Origin: JALORV01 sp963703945
GTDB taxonomy: Bacteria > Pseudomonadota > Gammaproteobacteria > Burkholderiales > Burkholderiaceae_F
Assembly: GCA_963703945.1 (NCBI GenBank)
Contig: CAVPGM010000019.1
Span: 238,692 to 302,691 of the forward strand
Length of the DNA: 64,000 nucleotides
Reading direction: 5' to 3'
Within the stretch, counting starts at the first letter, position 1, and each line of letters opens with the position of its first letter. The notes under the pieces were generated by a model. That model had not been told where the DNA came from and made no database searches. It saw only the letters and a list, made by a program, of their open reading frames with translations. Of this stretch, positions 15,250 to 23,958 are shown one piece after another. The position numbers and the translations under genes are program-made.

Positions 15250-17106
15250 ATGAATCGCTACGCCCTCTGGAAATACGTCACCATCGCCGTCGCCCTTCTG
15301 CTGGGCGCCGTCTACACGCTGCCCAATTTCTTTGGCGAATCGCCGGCGGTGCAGGTGTCTTCGGCCAAGTCGACGGTCAAAGTCGACACCGCGCTGCTGT
15401 CGCGCATCGAGACCATCCTCAAGGACAACAAGCTCGAGACGAGCGGCATGTTCTTCGACACCACCGGCCTCAATGCCACCGTGCGCGCGCGCTTCCGCGA
15501 CACCGACGTGCAGCTGCAGGCGAAGGATGCGATCCAGCGTGCCCTGAACCCGAATCCCGACGATCCGCCGTACGTGGTCGCACTCAACCTGATCTCGAAC
15601 ACGCCCGCCTGGCTCAAGGCAGTCCATGCGCTGCCGATGTACCTCGGGCTCGACTTGCGCGGTGGAGTCCACTTCCTGCTGCAGGTCGACATGCGCGCGG
15701 CGGTCGACAAGCGCCTCGAGACCTTCAGCTCGGACATCCGCACGCTGCTGCGCGAAAAGAACATCCGGCACGCGGGCATCACGAAGTCCGCGACCGAGAT
15801 CGAGATCCGCTTTCGCGAAGCGGAAACGCGGACGCGCGCCGAGGACCAGATCCGGGCCCAGTTCCGCGAACTGACGCTGCGCGAGGAAGGAACCGGCCAG
15901 GAGCTTGCACTCGTTGGGACGCTGTCACCGGCCGCTCAGAAGGAGATCCAGGACAACGCGCTGAAGCAGAACATCACCACGCTGCACAACCGCGTCAACG
16001 AGCTCGGCGTCGCCGAGCCCGTGATCCAGCAGCAGGGCGCCGATCGCATCGTCGTTCAGCTGCCGGGCGTCCAGGACGTCGCGCGCGCGAAGCAGATCCT
16101 CGGCCGCACCGCGACGCTCGAGATCCGACTGGTCGACCAGGAGGCGATGGCCGCCGGCGGCAGCGGCGCCCTGACAGTGCCCGAGCGCAAGGCGGACGGC
16201 ACTGTGACTCAGGTGCCGCTCAAGCGCGAGGTCGTCGTCACCGGCAACCAGCTCAACAACGCATCGGCCACCATTGACAGCCAGACGCAGCGGCCGGCCG
16301 TGTCGGTGCGGCTCGACGAGGCCGGCGGCCGCGCGATGCGCGCCGTCACACGCGACAACATCGGCAAGCTGATGGCGATCGTGCTCTACGAAAAGGGCAA
16401 GGGCGAGGCGATCTCGGTGGCGCGCATCCAGGGCGAGTTCGGCAACCAGTTCCAGATCACCGGCAATTTCTCGGTACAGGAAACGACCGACCTCGCACTG
16501 CTGATCCGCTCGGGCTCGCTGGCGGCGCCGATGGAGATCATCGAGGAGCGCACGATCGGCCCCAGCCTGGGCAAGGAGAACATCGAGCGCGGATTCCGCT
16601 CGACGCTGTACGGCTTCACGGTGATCGCGACCTTCATGATCCTGTACTACCGGGTCTTCGGTCTGATCTCGGTGGCGGCGCTCTGCGTGAACGTGATGCT
16701 GCTGATCGCCCTGCTGTCGCTGCTGCAGGCCACGCTGACTCTGCCGGGCATCGCGGCCATCGCGCTGACGCTCGGCATGGCGATCGACGCCAACGTGCTG
16801 ATCAACGAGCGCGTCCGAGAGGAACTTCGCAACGGCCGCAACCCGCAGCAGGCGATCTACGAGGGCTACGACAAGGCATTCGCGACCATCCTGGATTCCA
16901 ACACGACCACGCTGATCGCCGGCGTGGCGCTGCTGACCTTCGGCTCGGGACCTGTGCGCGGCTTCGCGGTCGTGCATTGCCTGGGCATCCTGACCTCGAT
17001 CTTCTCGGCAGTGTTCGTCTCGCGTGCAATCGTCAACCTGGCGTACGGCAGCCGCAAGAGGCTCGCGTCGCTGCCGGTCGGCCAGGTATGGAAGCCGAGC
17101 ACCTGA
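15250..17106 (+). CDS. secD: Protein translocase subunit SecD
   Basis: A 618-residue RND-family membrane protein that with SecF uses the proton gradient to pull preproteins across the inner membrane. Residues ~8-28 form the first transmembrane segment, followed by a large periplasmic P1 domain (LGLDLRGGVHFLLQVD motif at ~134-149) and the SAAPMEIIEERTIGPSLG-like region (LAAPMEIIEERTIGPSLG). Five further membrane segments (LTLGMAIDANVLINERVREE loop) follow. Length and motif order are normal. Confidence 0.96.
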   Translation: MNRYALWKYVTIAVALLLGAVYTLPNFFGESPAVQVSSAKSTVKVDTALLSRIETILKDNKLETSGMFFDTTGLNATVRARFRDTDVQLQAKDAIQRALNPNPDDPPYVVALNLISNTPAWLKAVHALPMYLGLDLRGGVHFLLQVDMRAAVDKRLETFSSDIRTLLREKNIRHAGITKSATEIEIRFREAETRTRAEDQIRAQFRELTLREEGTGQELALVGTLSPAAQKEIQDNALKQNITTLHNRVNELGVAEPVIQQQGADRIVVQLPGVQDVARAKQILGRTATLEIRLVDQEAMAAGGSGALTVPERKADGTVTQVPLKREVVVTGNQLNNASATIDSQTQRPAVSVRLDEAGGRAMRAVTRDNIGKLMAIVLYEKGKGEAISVARIQGEFGNQFQITGNFSVQETTDLALLIRSGSLAAPMEIIEERTIGPSLGKENIERGFRSTLYGFTVIATFMILYYRVFGLISVAALCVNVMLLIALLSLLQATLTLPGIAAIALTLGMAIDANVLINERVREELRNGRNPQQAIYEGYDKAFATILDSNTTTLIAGVALLTFGSGPVRGFAVVHCLGILTSIFSAVFVSRAIVNLAYGSRKRLASLPVGQVWKPST

Positions 17107-17132
17107 GCGCCGCCGACCCGTAGGAAACCGAC

Positions 17133-18068
17133 ATGGAATTCTTCCGCATCCGGCGCACGATTCCCTTCATGCGCTATTCGCTGATCCTGAACGCGATCTC
17201 GTTCATCTCGTTCGGCATCGCAGTCGCCTTCCTGCTGACGCGCGGGCTCAACCTGTCGGTCGAATTCACCGGCGGCACTGTGATGGAGGTGAGCTACCCG
17301 CAGGCCGCGAACCTCGAACAGATCCGCGCGGCGGTCGATCAGCTCACCGGCGCCGAGTCGCAGGTGCAGAATTTCGGCACCTCGCGCGACGTGCTGATCC
17401 GGCTGCCGCTCGTCAAGGGCAGCACTTCGGGCCAGCAGGCCGAGCGCGTGATGCAGACGCTGAAAACGCAGGACTCGGCCGTCGAGCTCAGGCGAGTGGA
17501 GTTTGTCGGCCCGGCCGTCGGCGAGGAACTCGCGCACGACGGCGCGCTGGCGCTGCTGCTGGTGGTAGTCGGCATCATGATCTACCTGGCATTTCGTTTC
17601 GAGTGGAAGTTCTCGGTCGCCGCGATCGTCGCCAATCTGCACGACGTGATCCTGGTGATCGGCGTGTTCGCGGTCTTTCGCTGGGAGTTTTCGCTGCCGG
17701 TACTCGCAGCGGTGCTGGCAGTGCTCGGTTATTCGGTCAACGAGTCGGTGATCATCTTCGACCGCGTGCGCGAGCACTTCAAGAAGTTCCGCAAGATGAC
17801 GACGGTCGAGGTGATCGACAGCGCGATCACCGCGACCATTTCGCGCACGATCATCACGCACGGCTGTACGCTGGCGATGACGCTCGCGATGTTCTTCTTC
17901 GGCGGACCGGCGCTGCACTATTTCGCACTCGCGCTGACGATCGGCATCATCTTCGGCATCTACTCGTCAGTGTTCGTCGCCGCTGCCATAGCGATGTATC
18001 TGGGAGTGAAGCGCGAGGACCTGGTAAAGCCCGTCAAGAGGGACGAGGAGCAGCAGGTCCTGCCCTAG
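17133..18068 (+). CDS. secF: Protein translocase subunit SecF
   Basis: A 311-residue partner of SecD with six membrane segments. It shows the FTGGTVMEVSYP stretch after the first segment, FVGPAVGEELAHDGALALLL, and the GYSVNESVIIFDRVREHF loop, which carries a conserved Asp-Arg-Arg arrangement. Start ATG at 17133 lies 26 bases after secD with a GGAAACCG context. Ends next to a minus-strand cytochrome fragment with a four-base overlap of the stops. Confidence 0.95.
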   Translation: MEFFRIRRTIPFMRYSLILNAISFISFGIAVAFLLTRGLNLSVEFTGGTVMEVSYPQAANLEQIRAAVDQLTGAESQVQNFGTSRDVLIRLPLVKGSTSGQQAERVMQTLKTQDSAVELRRVEFVGPAVGEELAHDGALALLLVVVGIMIYLAFRFEWKFSVAAIVANLHDVILVIGVFAVFRWEFSLPVLAAVLAVLGYSVNESVIIFDRVREHFKKFRKMTTVEVIDSAITATISRTIITHGCTLAMTLAMFFFGGPALHYFALALTIGIIFGIYSSVFVAAAIAMYLGVKREDLVKPVKRDEEQQVLP

Positions 18069-18241
18069 TCCGTGAGCGCACAGCCGCCCTGCGCCGTCTG
18101 CGAGATGCGCCCCGTGTGGTTGTTCACGATGGTGAACGCAGCCTGCCGGTAGCGCATCGCGCTCTCCGGCTTGGAAAACTGCGCCTCGACCGGTGCCGCC
18201 AGCAACAGCGCCACATCGATGGGCGTGATGAAGCGCTTCAT
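18065..18241 (-). pseudogene. Cytochrome c' (c556) N-terminal fragment
   Basis: A 58-residue frame whose middle, AQFSKPESAMRYRQAAFTIV then NNHTGRI, matches the N terminus of secreted c556/c'-type cytochromes (normally ~150 residues). A short hydrophobic segment (DVALLLAAPVEA) resembles a signal peptide. The C-terminal helices and the CxxCH haem motif are missing; the frame stops against secF. It is best read as the remnant of a truncated gene, though a small functional peptide cannot be excluded. It lies between secF and purB. Confidence 0.6.
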
Positions 18242-18258
18242 CGATACCTCGCCGCTCC

Positions 18259-19626
18259 CTACGCTCGGCGCGCGAGCTCGGCCGCCTTGCCCACATAGGT
18301 CGCGGGCGTCAGAGCCAGCAGCGTGTCTCGCGCCTCGGCCGGGATCGCGAGGGAACGGACGAACTCGTGCAGCGCTTCGCGCGAGATCCCCCTGCCGCGG
18401 GTCAGCGCCTTCAGCTGCTCGTACGGATGCGGCACGCCGTAGCGTCGCATCACGGTCTGTACCGGTTCGGCCAGCACTTCCCACGCATCGTCGAGGTCGG
18501 CCTGCAGCCGCTCGACGTTGACTTCGAGCTTGCGCAAGCCGCGCAGGCACGCGTCGGCTCCGACCAGCGAGTAGCCGAACGCCACGCCGAGGTTGCGTAG
18601 CACGGTCGAATCGGTGAGGTCGCGCTGCCAGCGCGACACCGGCAGCTTCTCAGCGAGGTGGCGCAGTACCGCGTTGGCCAGACCCAGGTTGCCTTCCGAA
18701 TTCTCGAAATCGATCGGATTGACCTTGTGCGGCATCGTCGACGACCCGACCTCGCCTGCCTTGAGCTTCTGGCGAAAGTAGCCGAGCGCCACGTAGCCCC
18801 AGATGTCGCGATCGAGGTCGATGAGAATGGTGTTGGCGCGCGCGATCGAGTCGAACAGATCCGCCATGTAGTCGTGCGGTTCGATCTGGATGGTGTGCGG
18901 ATTGAATGTGAGACCCAGTCCGACAACAACGTTGCGCGCAAAGCTCTCCCAGTCGATCGCCGGATACGCAGCCATATGCGCGTTGTAGTTTCCGACCGCG
19001 CCGTTCATCTTCGCCAGCAGCGGCACGCGCGCGATCGCATCGATCGCCGCGGCGAGCCGGACCGCGACATTGGCGAACTCCTTGCCGACCGTGGTCGGAC
19101 TGGCCGGCTGGCCATGAGTGCGCGACAGCATCGCGAGGTCGGCGTAGCCGTGTGCGTACTCGCGCAACTGCGCGTGGACACTGCGCAATCGACCCTGCAG
19201 CACGAAGCGCCCGCGCTCGAGCATCAGCGCATGAGCAACGTTGTTGATGTCTTCCGAGGTGCAGGCGAAATGGATGAACTCTGCGGCGTGTGCCAGCGCC
19301 GCGACGTCCTCGGTGCGTCGCCGGATGAAGTACTCGACGGCTTTCACGTCGTGATTGGTCTCGGCCTCGATCGACTTGATCTCGGTGCAGTCCTCGATGC
19401 TGAAGTCGCTCACCAGCTGTCGCAGCCGCGCCTCGGCTTCGCGGGACAGTCGCGGCAGTTCGGGCAGACCGAGCATCGACAGGTTCACCAGCCACTCGAC
19501 CTCGACCCGCAGCCGCTCCCGCATGAAGGCGAACTCCGAAAACACCTCGCGCAGTTCGGCCGTCTGGCGGCCGTAACGTCCGTCGAGGGGCGACAGGGCG
19601 GTCAGTGAGAGGAGTTCGAGCGACAC
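18259..19626 (-). CDS. purB: Adenylosuccinate lyase
   Basis: A 455-residue fumarase-superfamily enzyme acting twice in purine synthesis (SAICAR to AICAR, and adenylosuccinate to AMP). The signature GSSTMPHKVNPIDFEN with the mobile catalytic loop is present, as are FACTSEDINNVAHALM and LSRTHGQPASPTTVGKE with the catalytic His. The start is GTG at 19626; the translation from there (VSLELLSLTALSPLDGRYG) matches the family's N terminus. The open frame continues upstream but is antisense to the GST gene. Candidate extended -10 TGCTACACT (minus strand) lies about 60 bases upstream. Confidence 0.95.
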   Translation of the reverse strand: MSLELLSLTALSPLDGRYGRQTAELREVFSEFAFMRERLRVEVEWLVNLSMLGLPELPRLSREAEARLRQLVSDFSIEDCTEIKSIEAETNHDVKAVEYFIRRRTEDVAALAHAAEFIHFACTSEDINNVAHALMLERGRFVLQGRLRSVHAQLREYAHGYADLAMLSRTHGQPASPTTVGKEFANVAVRLAAAIDAIARVPLLAKMNGAVGNYNAHMAAYPAIDWESFARNVVVGLGLTFNPHTIQIEPHDYMADLFDSIARANTILIDLDRDIWGYVALGYFRQKLKAGEVGSSTMPHKVNPIDFENSEGNLGLANAVLRHLAEKLPVSRWQRDLTDSTVLRNLGVAFGYSLVGADACLRGLRKLEVNVERLQADLDDAWEVLAEPVQTVMRRYGVPHPYEQLKALTRGRGISREALHEFVRSLAIPAEARDTLLALTPATYVGKAAELARRA

Positions 19627-19788
19627 GGGACGTCCGCTGGCGGAAGTGGCTGGAAGCGATCTGTGGTGCAAGGCCGGCGTGAAATCAGTGTAGCAAAGCA
19701 GCATCACTCGGCCGCGTCCGGCCCGCGGTTCACCGTGCTGGCTCTCGCTGCCGATATACTTGCTGCCGACGTGTGACGAGCCAATCGC

Positions 19789-20412
19789 GTGACCAAGAAC
19801 ATCCGTTTGCTGGGTTCCCTGACGAGCCCGTACGTACGCAAGGTGCGCGTCGTGATGGCCGAGAAGCGCATCGACTATCACCTCGAGCTCGAGGATGTCT
19901 GGGCCCCCGATACGGGCATCCTGGATGCCAATCCCCTCGGCAAGGTGCCGTGCCTGATCATGGAAGACGGCGGTGCCGTGTTCGATTCGCGCGTGATCGT
20001 CGAGTACCTCGACGGCATGACGCCGCTGGCAAAGCTGATTCCTCCAGCGGGCCGTGAACGCGCTGAAGTCCGCACGTGGGAGGCGCTGGGCGACGGCGTC
20101 GTCGACGCCGCGATCCTGGTGCGACTCGAGCGCACGCAGCGGCCGCCCGAGCAGCAGAGCGCCGCATGGATCGACCGGCAGATGGGCAAGGTCCACGCCG
20201 GCATTGCGGCCATGAGCCATGGACTGGGCGACAAGCCTTGGTGCAACGGCCACGCGTACACGCTGGCCGATATCGCTCTCGGCTGCGCACTGGGCTATAT
20301 CGACTTCCGGTTCGCATCGATCGACTGGCGCGCGAGCTATCCGAACCTGGCACGCCACTACGAGAAGGTCGCGGCACGACCGTCGTTCGTCGAAACCCAG
20401 CCTCCCGGCTAG
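19789..20412 (+). CDS. Glutathione S-transferase
   Basis: A 207-residue protein with the N-terminal thioredoxin-fold GST domain (LLGSLTSPYVRKVRVVMAEK) and the glutathione-binding PxxV/DSRVI pattern (GKVPCLIMEDGGAVFDSRVI, then EYLDGM), followed by an all-helical C-terminal domain (YTLADIALGCALGYIDFRF). The start is GTG at 19789. Substrates unknown; this type is common in multiple copies in betaproteobacteria. Divergent from purB. Confidence 0.88.
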   Translation: MTKNIRLLGSLTSPYVRKVRVVMAEKRIDYHLELEDVWAPDTGILDANPLGKVPCLIMEDGGAVFDSRVIVEYLDGMTPLAKLIPPAGRERAEVRTWEALGDGVVDAAILVRLERTQRPPEQQSAAWIDRQMGKVHAGIAAMSHGLGDKPWCNGHAYTLADIALGCALGYIDFRFASIDWRASYPNLARHYEKVAARPSFVETQPPG

Positions 20413-20431
20413 CAGGCGCGGGCGAAGTTCG

Positions 20432-21217
20432 TCACTCGAACGCTGGTCCGATCAGGTCGATCTGGTCGGTGCAAAGCGCATCGACTCCCCAGCTGAACAG
20501 CTCGCGCGCGCGCGCCGGCCCGTTTACCGTGTAGCAGAAGAGCCAGTAGCCGGCACCCTTCACTGCCTGCGCACCCGCGGCATCCAGATGACGGTGGTCG
20601 GTATGCACGGAAACCGCGCCCAATCGTCGCATTCGGTCTTCGAGATCCGGGGGGACACGGTCGCTGATCAGCGCGCGCGGTAAGTCCGCCGCAGCGCTGC
20701 GGGCAGCGGCCAGTGCCGCATCCGAAAACGACGAGAGCAGGGGAACGCGCGGGTCCGCACTCGTCGCTTGGTCGCCTCCCGGACGGACGAGATCTGCATA
20801 GGCGCGTGCGACCACACGCGCCACGAGGTCGCCGGTTCGCGACTCGTGTCCGGGCGCAGGCTTGATCTCGACATTGCTCCACACTGAATTTCCGCGGCAG
20901 TACGCCAGTGCATCGGCGAGCAGCGGCACCCGCTCGCTTGCATAACGCGCGGAGTGCCAGCGGCCGGCGTCGAGGCGCGCGAGGTCGGCGGACGGCCGAT
21001 CGGCGACTCGGCCGCTCATGCCGGTCGTTCGTTTCAGCGTAGCGTCGTGCATCAGCACCGGCACGTCATCGAGGGGGACCATCGCATCGAACTCGACAGC
21101 CCGGAAGCCGTGCTCGACGCCGACCCGCAGCGCCGCCAGCGTGTTCTCGGGCGCGAGCTTTCCGGCGCCGCGGTGCGCCAGCACACGCGGCCACGGCCAG
21201 CGGGCGAAATGGCTCAC
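20432..21217 (-). CDS. ugpQ: Glycerophosphodiester phosphodiesterase
   Basis: A 261-residue GDPD TIM-barrel enzyme hydrolysing glycerophosphodiesters to glycerol-3-phosphate and alcohol. The catalytic HRG...PENT region reads LAHRGAGKLAPENTLAAL; metal ligands follow in VEFDAMVPLDD and the general acid in VLMHDATLKRTT. The start is a GTG at 21217 overlapping the stop of the upstream thioesterase gene by three bases (GTGA), suggesting translational coupling. No signal peptide, so cytoplasmic. Confidence 0.88.
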   Translation of the reverse strand: MSHFARWPWPRVLAHRGAGKLAPENTLAALRVGVEHGFRAVEFDAMVPLDDVPVLMHDATLKRTTGMSGRVADRPSADLARLDAGRWHSARYASERVPLLADALAYCRGNSVWSNVEIKPAPGHESRTGDLVARVVARAYADLVRPGGDQATSADPRVPLLSSFSDAALAAARSAAADLPRALISDRVPPDLEDRMRRLGAVSVHTDHRHLDAAGAQAVKGAGYWLFCYTVNGPARARELFSWGVDALCTDQIDLIGPAFE

Positions 21218-21678
21218 TCCGTTGCCTTCATCCGACGCACGTAGATCATCTTCTCGACGCGCGCGACCGTCATGCCATCGTCGTCGCGCACGTCGACCTT
21301 GAACAGGTGCAGGTGCTTGTCGCCGCTTTCGGTCATCTGCAGGATGTGCTGCACATCGTCGTCGTGCAGCTCGAAGCGAGCCCATACGCGGCCGCGCGCG
21401 GGCGCCAGAAAATCGACGGCCGCTGCCTTGTCCCACACCCGGTAACCGGACGGCAAGTTGTGCAGCACCATCAATGCGTAGAACGGATCGGTCATCGCAT
21501 AGAGCGAGCCGCCGAAGTGCGAACCGAAGTAGTTGCCGTTGTACCAGCGTTGCCGCAGTGAGACTGTGGCGGAGCGATAGTCGTGCGCAATGTGCTCGAC
21601 CCGGATGCCGGCGCCAAGATAGGGCGGCCAGAGATTCATGCCGAGCCGCAGCAGCCGTGGCGAAGTTCTGCGTCCCAT
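21214..21678 (-). CDS. DUF4442-type hotdog thioesterase-like protein
   Basis: A 154-residue protein from the ATG at 21678 (MGRRTSPRLLRLGMNLWPPY). It fits the DUF4442/PaaI-like hotdog group: GAGIRVEHIAHDYRSATVSL forms the first strands, NYFGSHFGGSLYAMTDPFYA the central helix, where acyl-CoA thioesterases of this group carry active-site residues. Probable role is cleavage of an acyl-CoA; substrate unknown. It is upstream of and coupled to ugpQ, suggesting a lipid-turnover pair. Divergent from a CoA transferase gene, 65 bases apart. Confidence 0.72.
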   Translation of the reverse strand: MGRRTSPRLLRLGMNLWPPYLGAGIRVEHIAHDYRSATVSLRQRWYNGNYFGSHFGGSLYAMTDPFYALMVLHNLPSGYRVWDKAAAVDFLAPARGRVWARFELHDDDVQHILQMTESGDKHLHLFKVDVRDDDGMTVARVEKMIYVRRMKATE

Positions 21679-21743
21679 CGTGCGGAGTCTAAGGGCGGGT
21701 GCCTCCATAACCCGCGCACGCCCGGCTGCTAACCTCGCAAGCC

Positions 21744-22967
21744 ATGACCACCGCGCTCGGGCATCTTCGCGTCGTCGACCTGACACGGGTGCTGGCCGGA
21801 CCATGGTGCACCCAACTGCTGGCGGATCTCGGCGCCGACGTGATCAAGGTCGAGCGCCCGGGCACCGGCGACGATACGCGCGCGTGGGGACCGCCCTACC
21901 TGCTCGATGCGGAGGGGCACGACACCTCCGAGGCCGCCTACTACCTCGCTGCCAACCGCAACAAGCGGTCGATCACCGTCGACTTGTCGAAGCCGGCCGG
22001 CAGCGAAATCGTGCGGCAACTGGCCGCGCAGTCGGACATCCTGGTCGAGAACTACAAGGTGGGACAGCTTGCACGCTACGGGCTCGACTACGCGACTTTG
22101 GCGGCTGCGAATCCACGGCTCATCTACTGCTCGATCACCGGATTCGGCCAAACTGGGCCGCATCGCGATCGCGCCGGATACGATTTCATCATCCAAGGCA
22201 TTGGCGGGTTCATGTCGATCACCGGCGAGCGTGATGACCTGCCGGGCGGCGGACCGCAGAAGGCCGGGGTTGCGGTCAGCGACCTGATGACGGGCATGTA
22301 CGCTGGCGTCGCCATCCTCGCCGCCGTCGCGCATCGGGACCAGACCGGATCGGGGCAGCACATCGACCTGGCGCTTTACGACGTGATGGTTGCGATGCTC
22401 GCCAACATGAACATGAACTACCTCGCGAGCGGCCGCGCACCCGGGCGCGCGGGCAACGCGCATTCGAATATCGTGCCCTATCAGGTGTTCGCCGCGTCTG
22501 ACGGACACGTGATCGTCGCAGTCGGCAACGATGCGCAGTTCGTCAGGTTCTGTGAAGTCGCCGGCCGGCCTGAGCTTGCGCGCGATCCGCGCTTTGCCCG
22601 CAACGCCGATCGTGTCCGCCATCGCGCAGTGCTGGTGCCGCTGCTCGAGGACGTCCTGCGCGAGCGCACCGTCGACGCCTGGGTGGAGGCGCTCGAGGCT
22701 GCCACCGTGCCGTGTGGACCGATCAACGACATTGCGCATGCGCTGGCCGATCCGCAGGTGGCCGCGCGCGGCCTGCGCGTCGATTTGCCGCATCCGCTCG
22801 CCCCCTGCGTGCCGCTGGTAGCGAGCCCGATCCGCTTCTCTGCAACGCCGGCGGTCTGCGAACGCGCACCTCCGCTGCTCGGCGAGCACACCGACGAGGT
22901 GCTTCGTGAACGGCTGCACTATGACGCGGAGAAAATCGCCGAACTGCGCGCATCGGGTGTCGTGTGA
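21744..22967 (+). CDS. Class III CoA transferase (CaiB/BaiF type)
   Basis: A 407-residue enzyme that moves CoA between carboxylic acids. Family hallmarks: LGHLRVVDLTRVLAGPWCTQ, GADVIKVERPGTGDDTR, NKRSITVDLSKPAG, and IYCSITGFGQTGP with the region of the catalytic Asp (RAGYDFIIQGIGG). Donor and acceptor cannot be predicted. It overlaps acyP by four bases, so the two are likely translated together. Confidence 0.88.
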   Translation: MTTALGHLRVVDLTRVLAGPWCTQLLADLGADVIKVERPGTGDDTRAWGPPYLLDAEGHDTSEAAYYLAANRNKRSITVDLSKPAGSEIVRQLAAQSDILVENYKVGQLARYGLDYATLAAANPRLIYCSITGFGQTGPHRDRAGYDFIIQGIGGFMSITGERDDLPGGGPQKAGVAVSDLMTGMYAGVAILAAVAHRDQTGSGQHIDLALYDVMVAMLANMNMNYLASGRAPGRAGNAHSNIVPYQVFAASDGHVIVAVGNDAQFVRFCEVAGRPELARDPRFARNADRVRHRAVLVPLLEDVLRERTVDAWVEALEAATVPCGPINDIAHALADPQVAARGLRVDLPHPLAPCVPLVASPIRFSATPAVCERAPPLLGEHTDEVLRERLHYDAEKIAELRASGVV

Positions 22968-23257
22968 TCGCTGCTCTGCACATGATGATTTCAGGACGTG
23001 TCCAGGGCGTGGGTTTTCGCGCCGCGATGTGCCGCCAGGCCGCCGGGCTCGGCCTGCAAGGCTGGGTGCGAAATCGCCGCGATGGGCGCGTCGAGGCAGT
23101 GGTCGTCGGTCGGCCCGAGCAGGTGGAGCTGCTGCGTGAGTGGGCGCGCCACGGACCGAGGGGCGCTGTCGTGACGTCGCTCGAGCAGCGTGCCGCGACG
23201 GCCGCCGAGGAGGACGATGCGCTCGGAGCCGAATTCGAGGCGCGTCCAAGCGAGTGA
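22964..23257 (+). CDS. acyP: Acylphosphatase
   Basis: A 97-residue enzyme hydrolysing acyl phosphates. The signature GRVQGVGFRAAMCRQA contains the phosphate loop and catalytic Arg; GWVRNRRDGRVEAVVVG supplies the catalytic Asn (N in VRN). Start GTG at 22964 lies within the stop of the CoA transferase. Together with the CoA transferase this could protect against or recycle acyl-phosphate by-products; that link is inference. Confidence 0.9.
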   Translation: MIAALHMMISGRVQGVGFRAAMCRQAAGLGLQGWVRNRRDGRVEAVVVGRPEQVELLREWARHGPRGAVVTSLEQRAATAAEEDDALGAEFEARPSE

Positions 23258-23277
23258 ACGTGCGCTGCGCCGGCGAT

Positions 23278-23853
23278 TCAGGCGCGGAAGACGCTCGTGT
23301 CGAACGACGGCGAGGTGAGCGCCGTCAGCACGTGGTCGCGCCAGGCACCATTGATGAACAGGTATTGGTGCGCCAGCCCCTCGACACGAAAACCGAGCCG
23401 ATGGAGCAGTCGTGCGCTGCGATGATTGTCCGGCAGATGATTGGCCTGCACCCTATGCAGCCGCAGCACATTGAACACGTGCGCGAGCGTGCACTCGAGT
23501 GCTTCGAACATCAGCCCCCGCCCCTGGTGTTCCTCGTCGATCGCGTAGCCCAGCATGCAGGACTGAAACGGACCGCGCACGATCTGTGTGTAGTTGACGC
23601 GCCCGATGATGCGGGCCGGCGCGTCCTTCGGCAGCAGTACCCATCGAACGACGGCGCCGGCGCGCGCGTCTTCTTCGGCACGCAGCGTCTCCGTTTGCCA
23701 GAACTCGACTTCGTCGATTCCGCGCGGACGCGGCGGATCCCACGGCCGCAGGTGCGCCTCGTTTCGTCGGAAGAAGTCCGCGAGCAGCGGCGCATGGTCC
23801 GCGGCCATGGGCGCCAGCAGCAGTCGCGCGGTCGTCAGGCGAGCGAGTTCCAT
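23278..23853 (-). CDS. RimJ/RimL-family GNAT acetyltransferase
   Basis: A 191-residue N-acetyltransferase resembling RimJ, which acetylates ribosomal protein S5. The acetyl-CoA site is at GYAIDEEHQGRGLMFEALE (Q/RxxGxG/A pattern), followed by HRVQANHLPDNHRSARLLHR and LGFRVEG. The N-terminal LTTARLLLAPM is typical of the family. Divergent from the transporter operon, with a perfect inverted repeat in between. Confidence 0.85.
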   Translation of the reverse strand: MELARLTTARLLLAPMAADHAPLLADFFRRNEAHLRPWDPPRPRGIDEVEFWQTETLRAEEDARAGAVVRWVLLPKDAPARIIGRVNYTQIVRGPFQSCMLGYAIDEEHQGRGLMFEALECTLAHVFNVLRLHRVQANHLPDNHRSARLLHRLGFRVEGLAHQYLFINGAWRDHVLTALTSPSFDTSVFRA

Positions 23854-23900
23854 CGGCTGGGAGACCGCTTGTCGCCTTCGACACGGAGCGGCCGTTTTCC

Positions 23901-23930
23901 GTTCTAATCCACTCTCAGAATAATTAGAAC
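23901..23930. promoter_or_regulatory. Inverted repeat in the GNAT/TctC divergent promoter region
   Basis: GTTCTAAT (23901-23908) and ATTAGAAC (23923-23930) form a perfect 8-base inverted repeat with a 14-base spacer; an AATAAT -10-like sequence overlaps the right arm. A second small palindrome, CTGGCCAG (23935-23942), lies closer to the transporter gene. The layout is that of an operator for a dimeric repressor or activator. No regulator gene is adjacent. Confidence 0.5.
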
Positions 23931-23958
23931 CTATCTGGCCAGTTCAAGGAGACGATTC

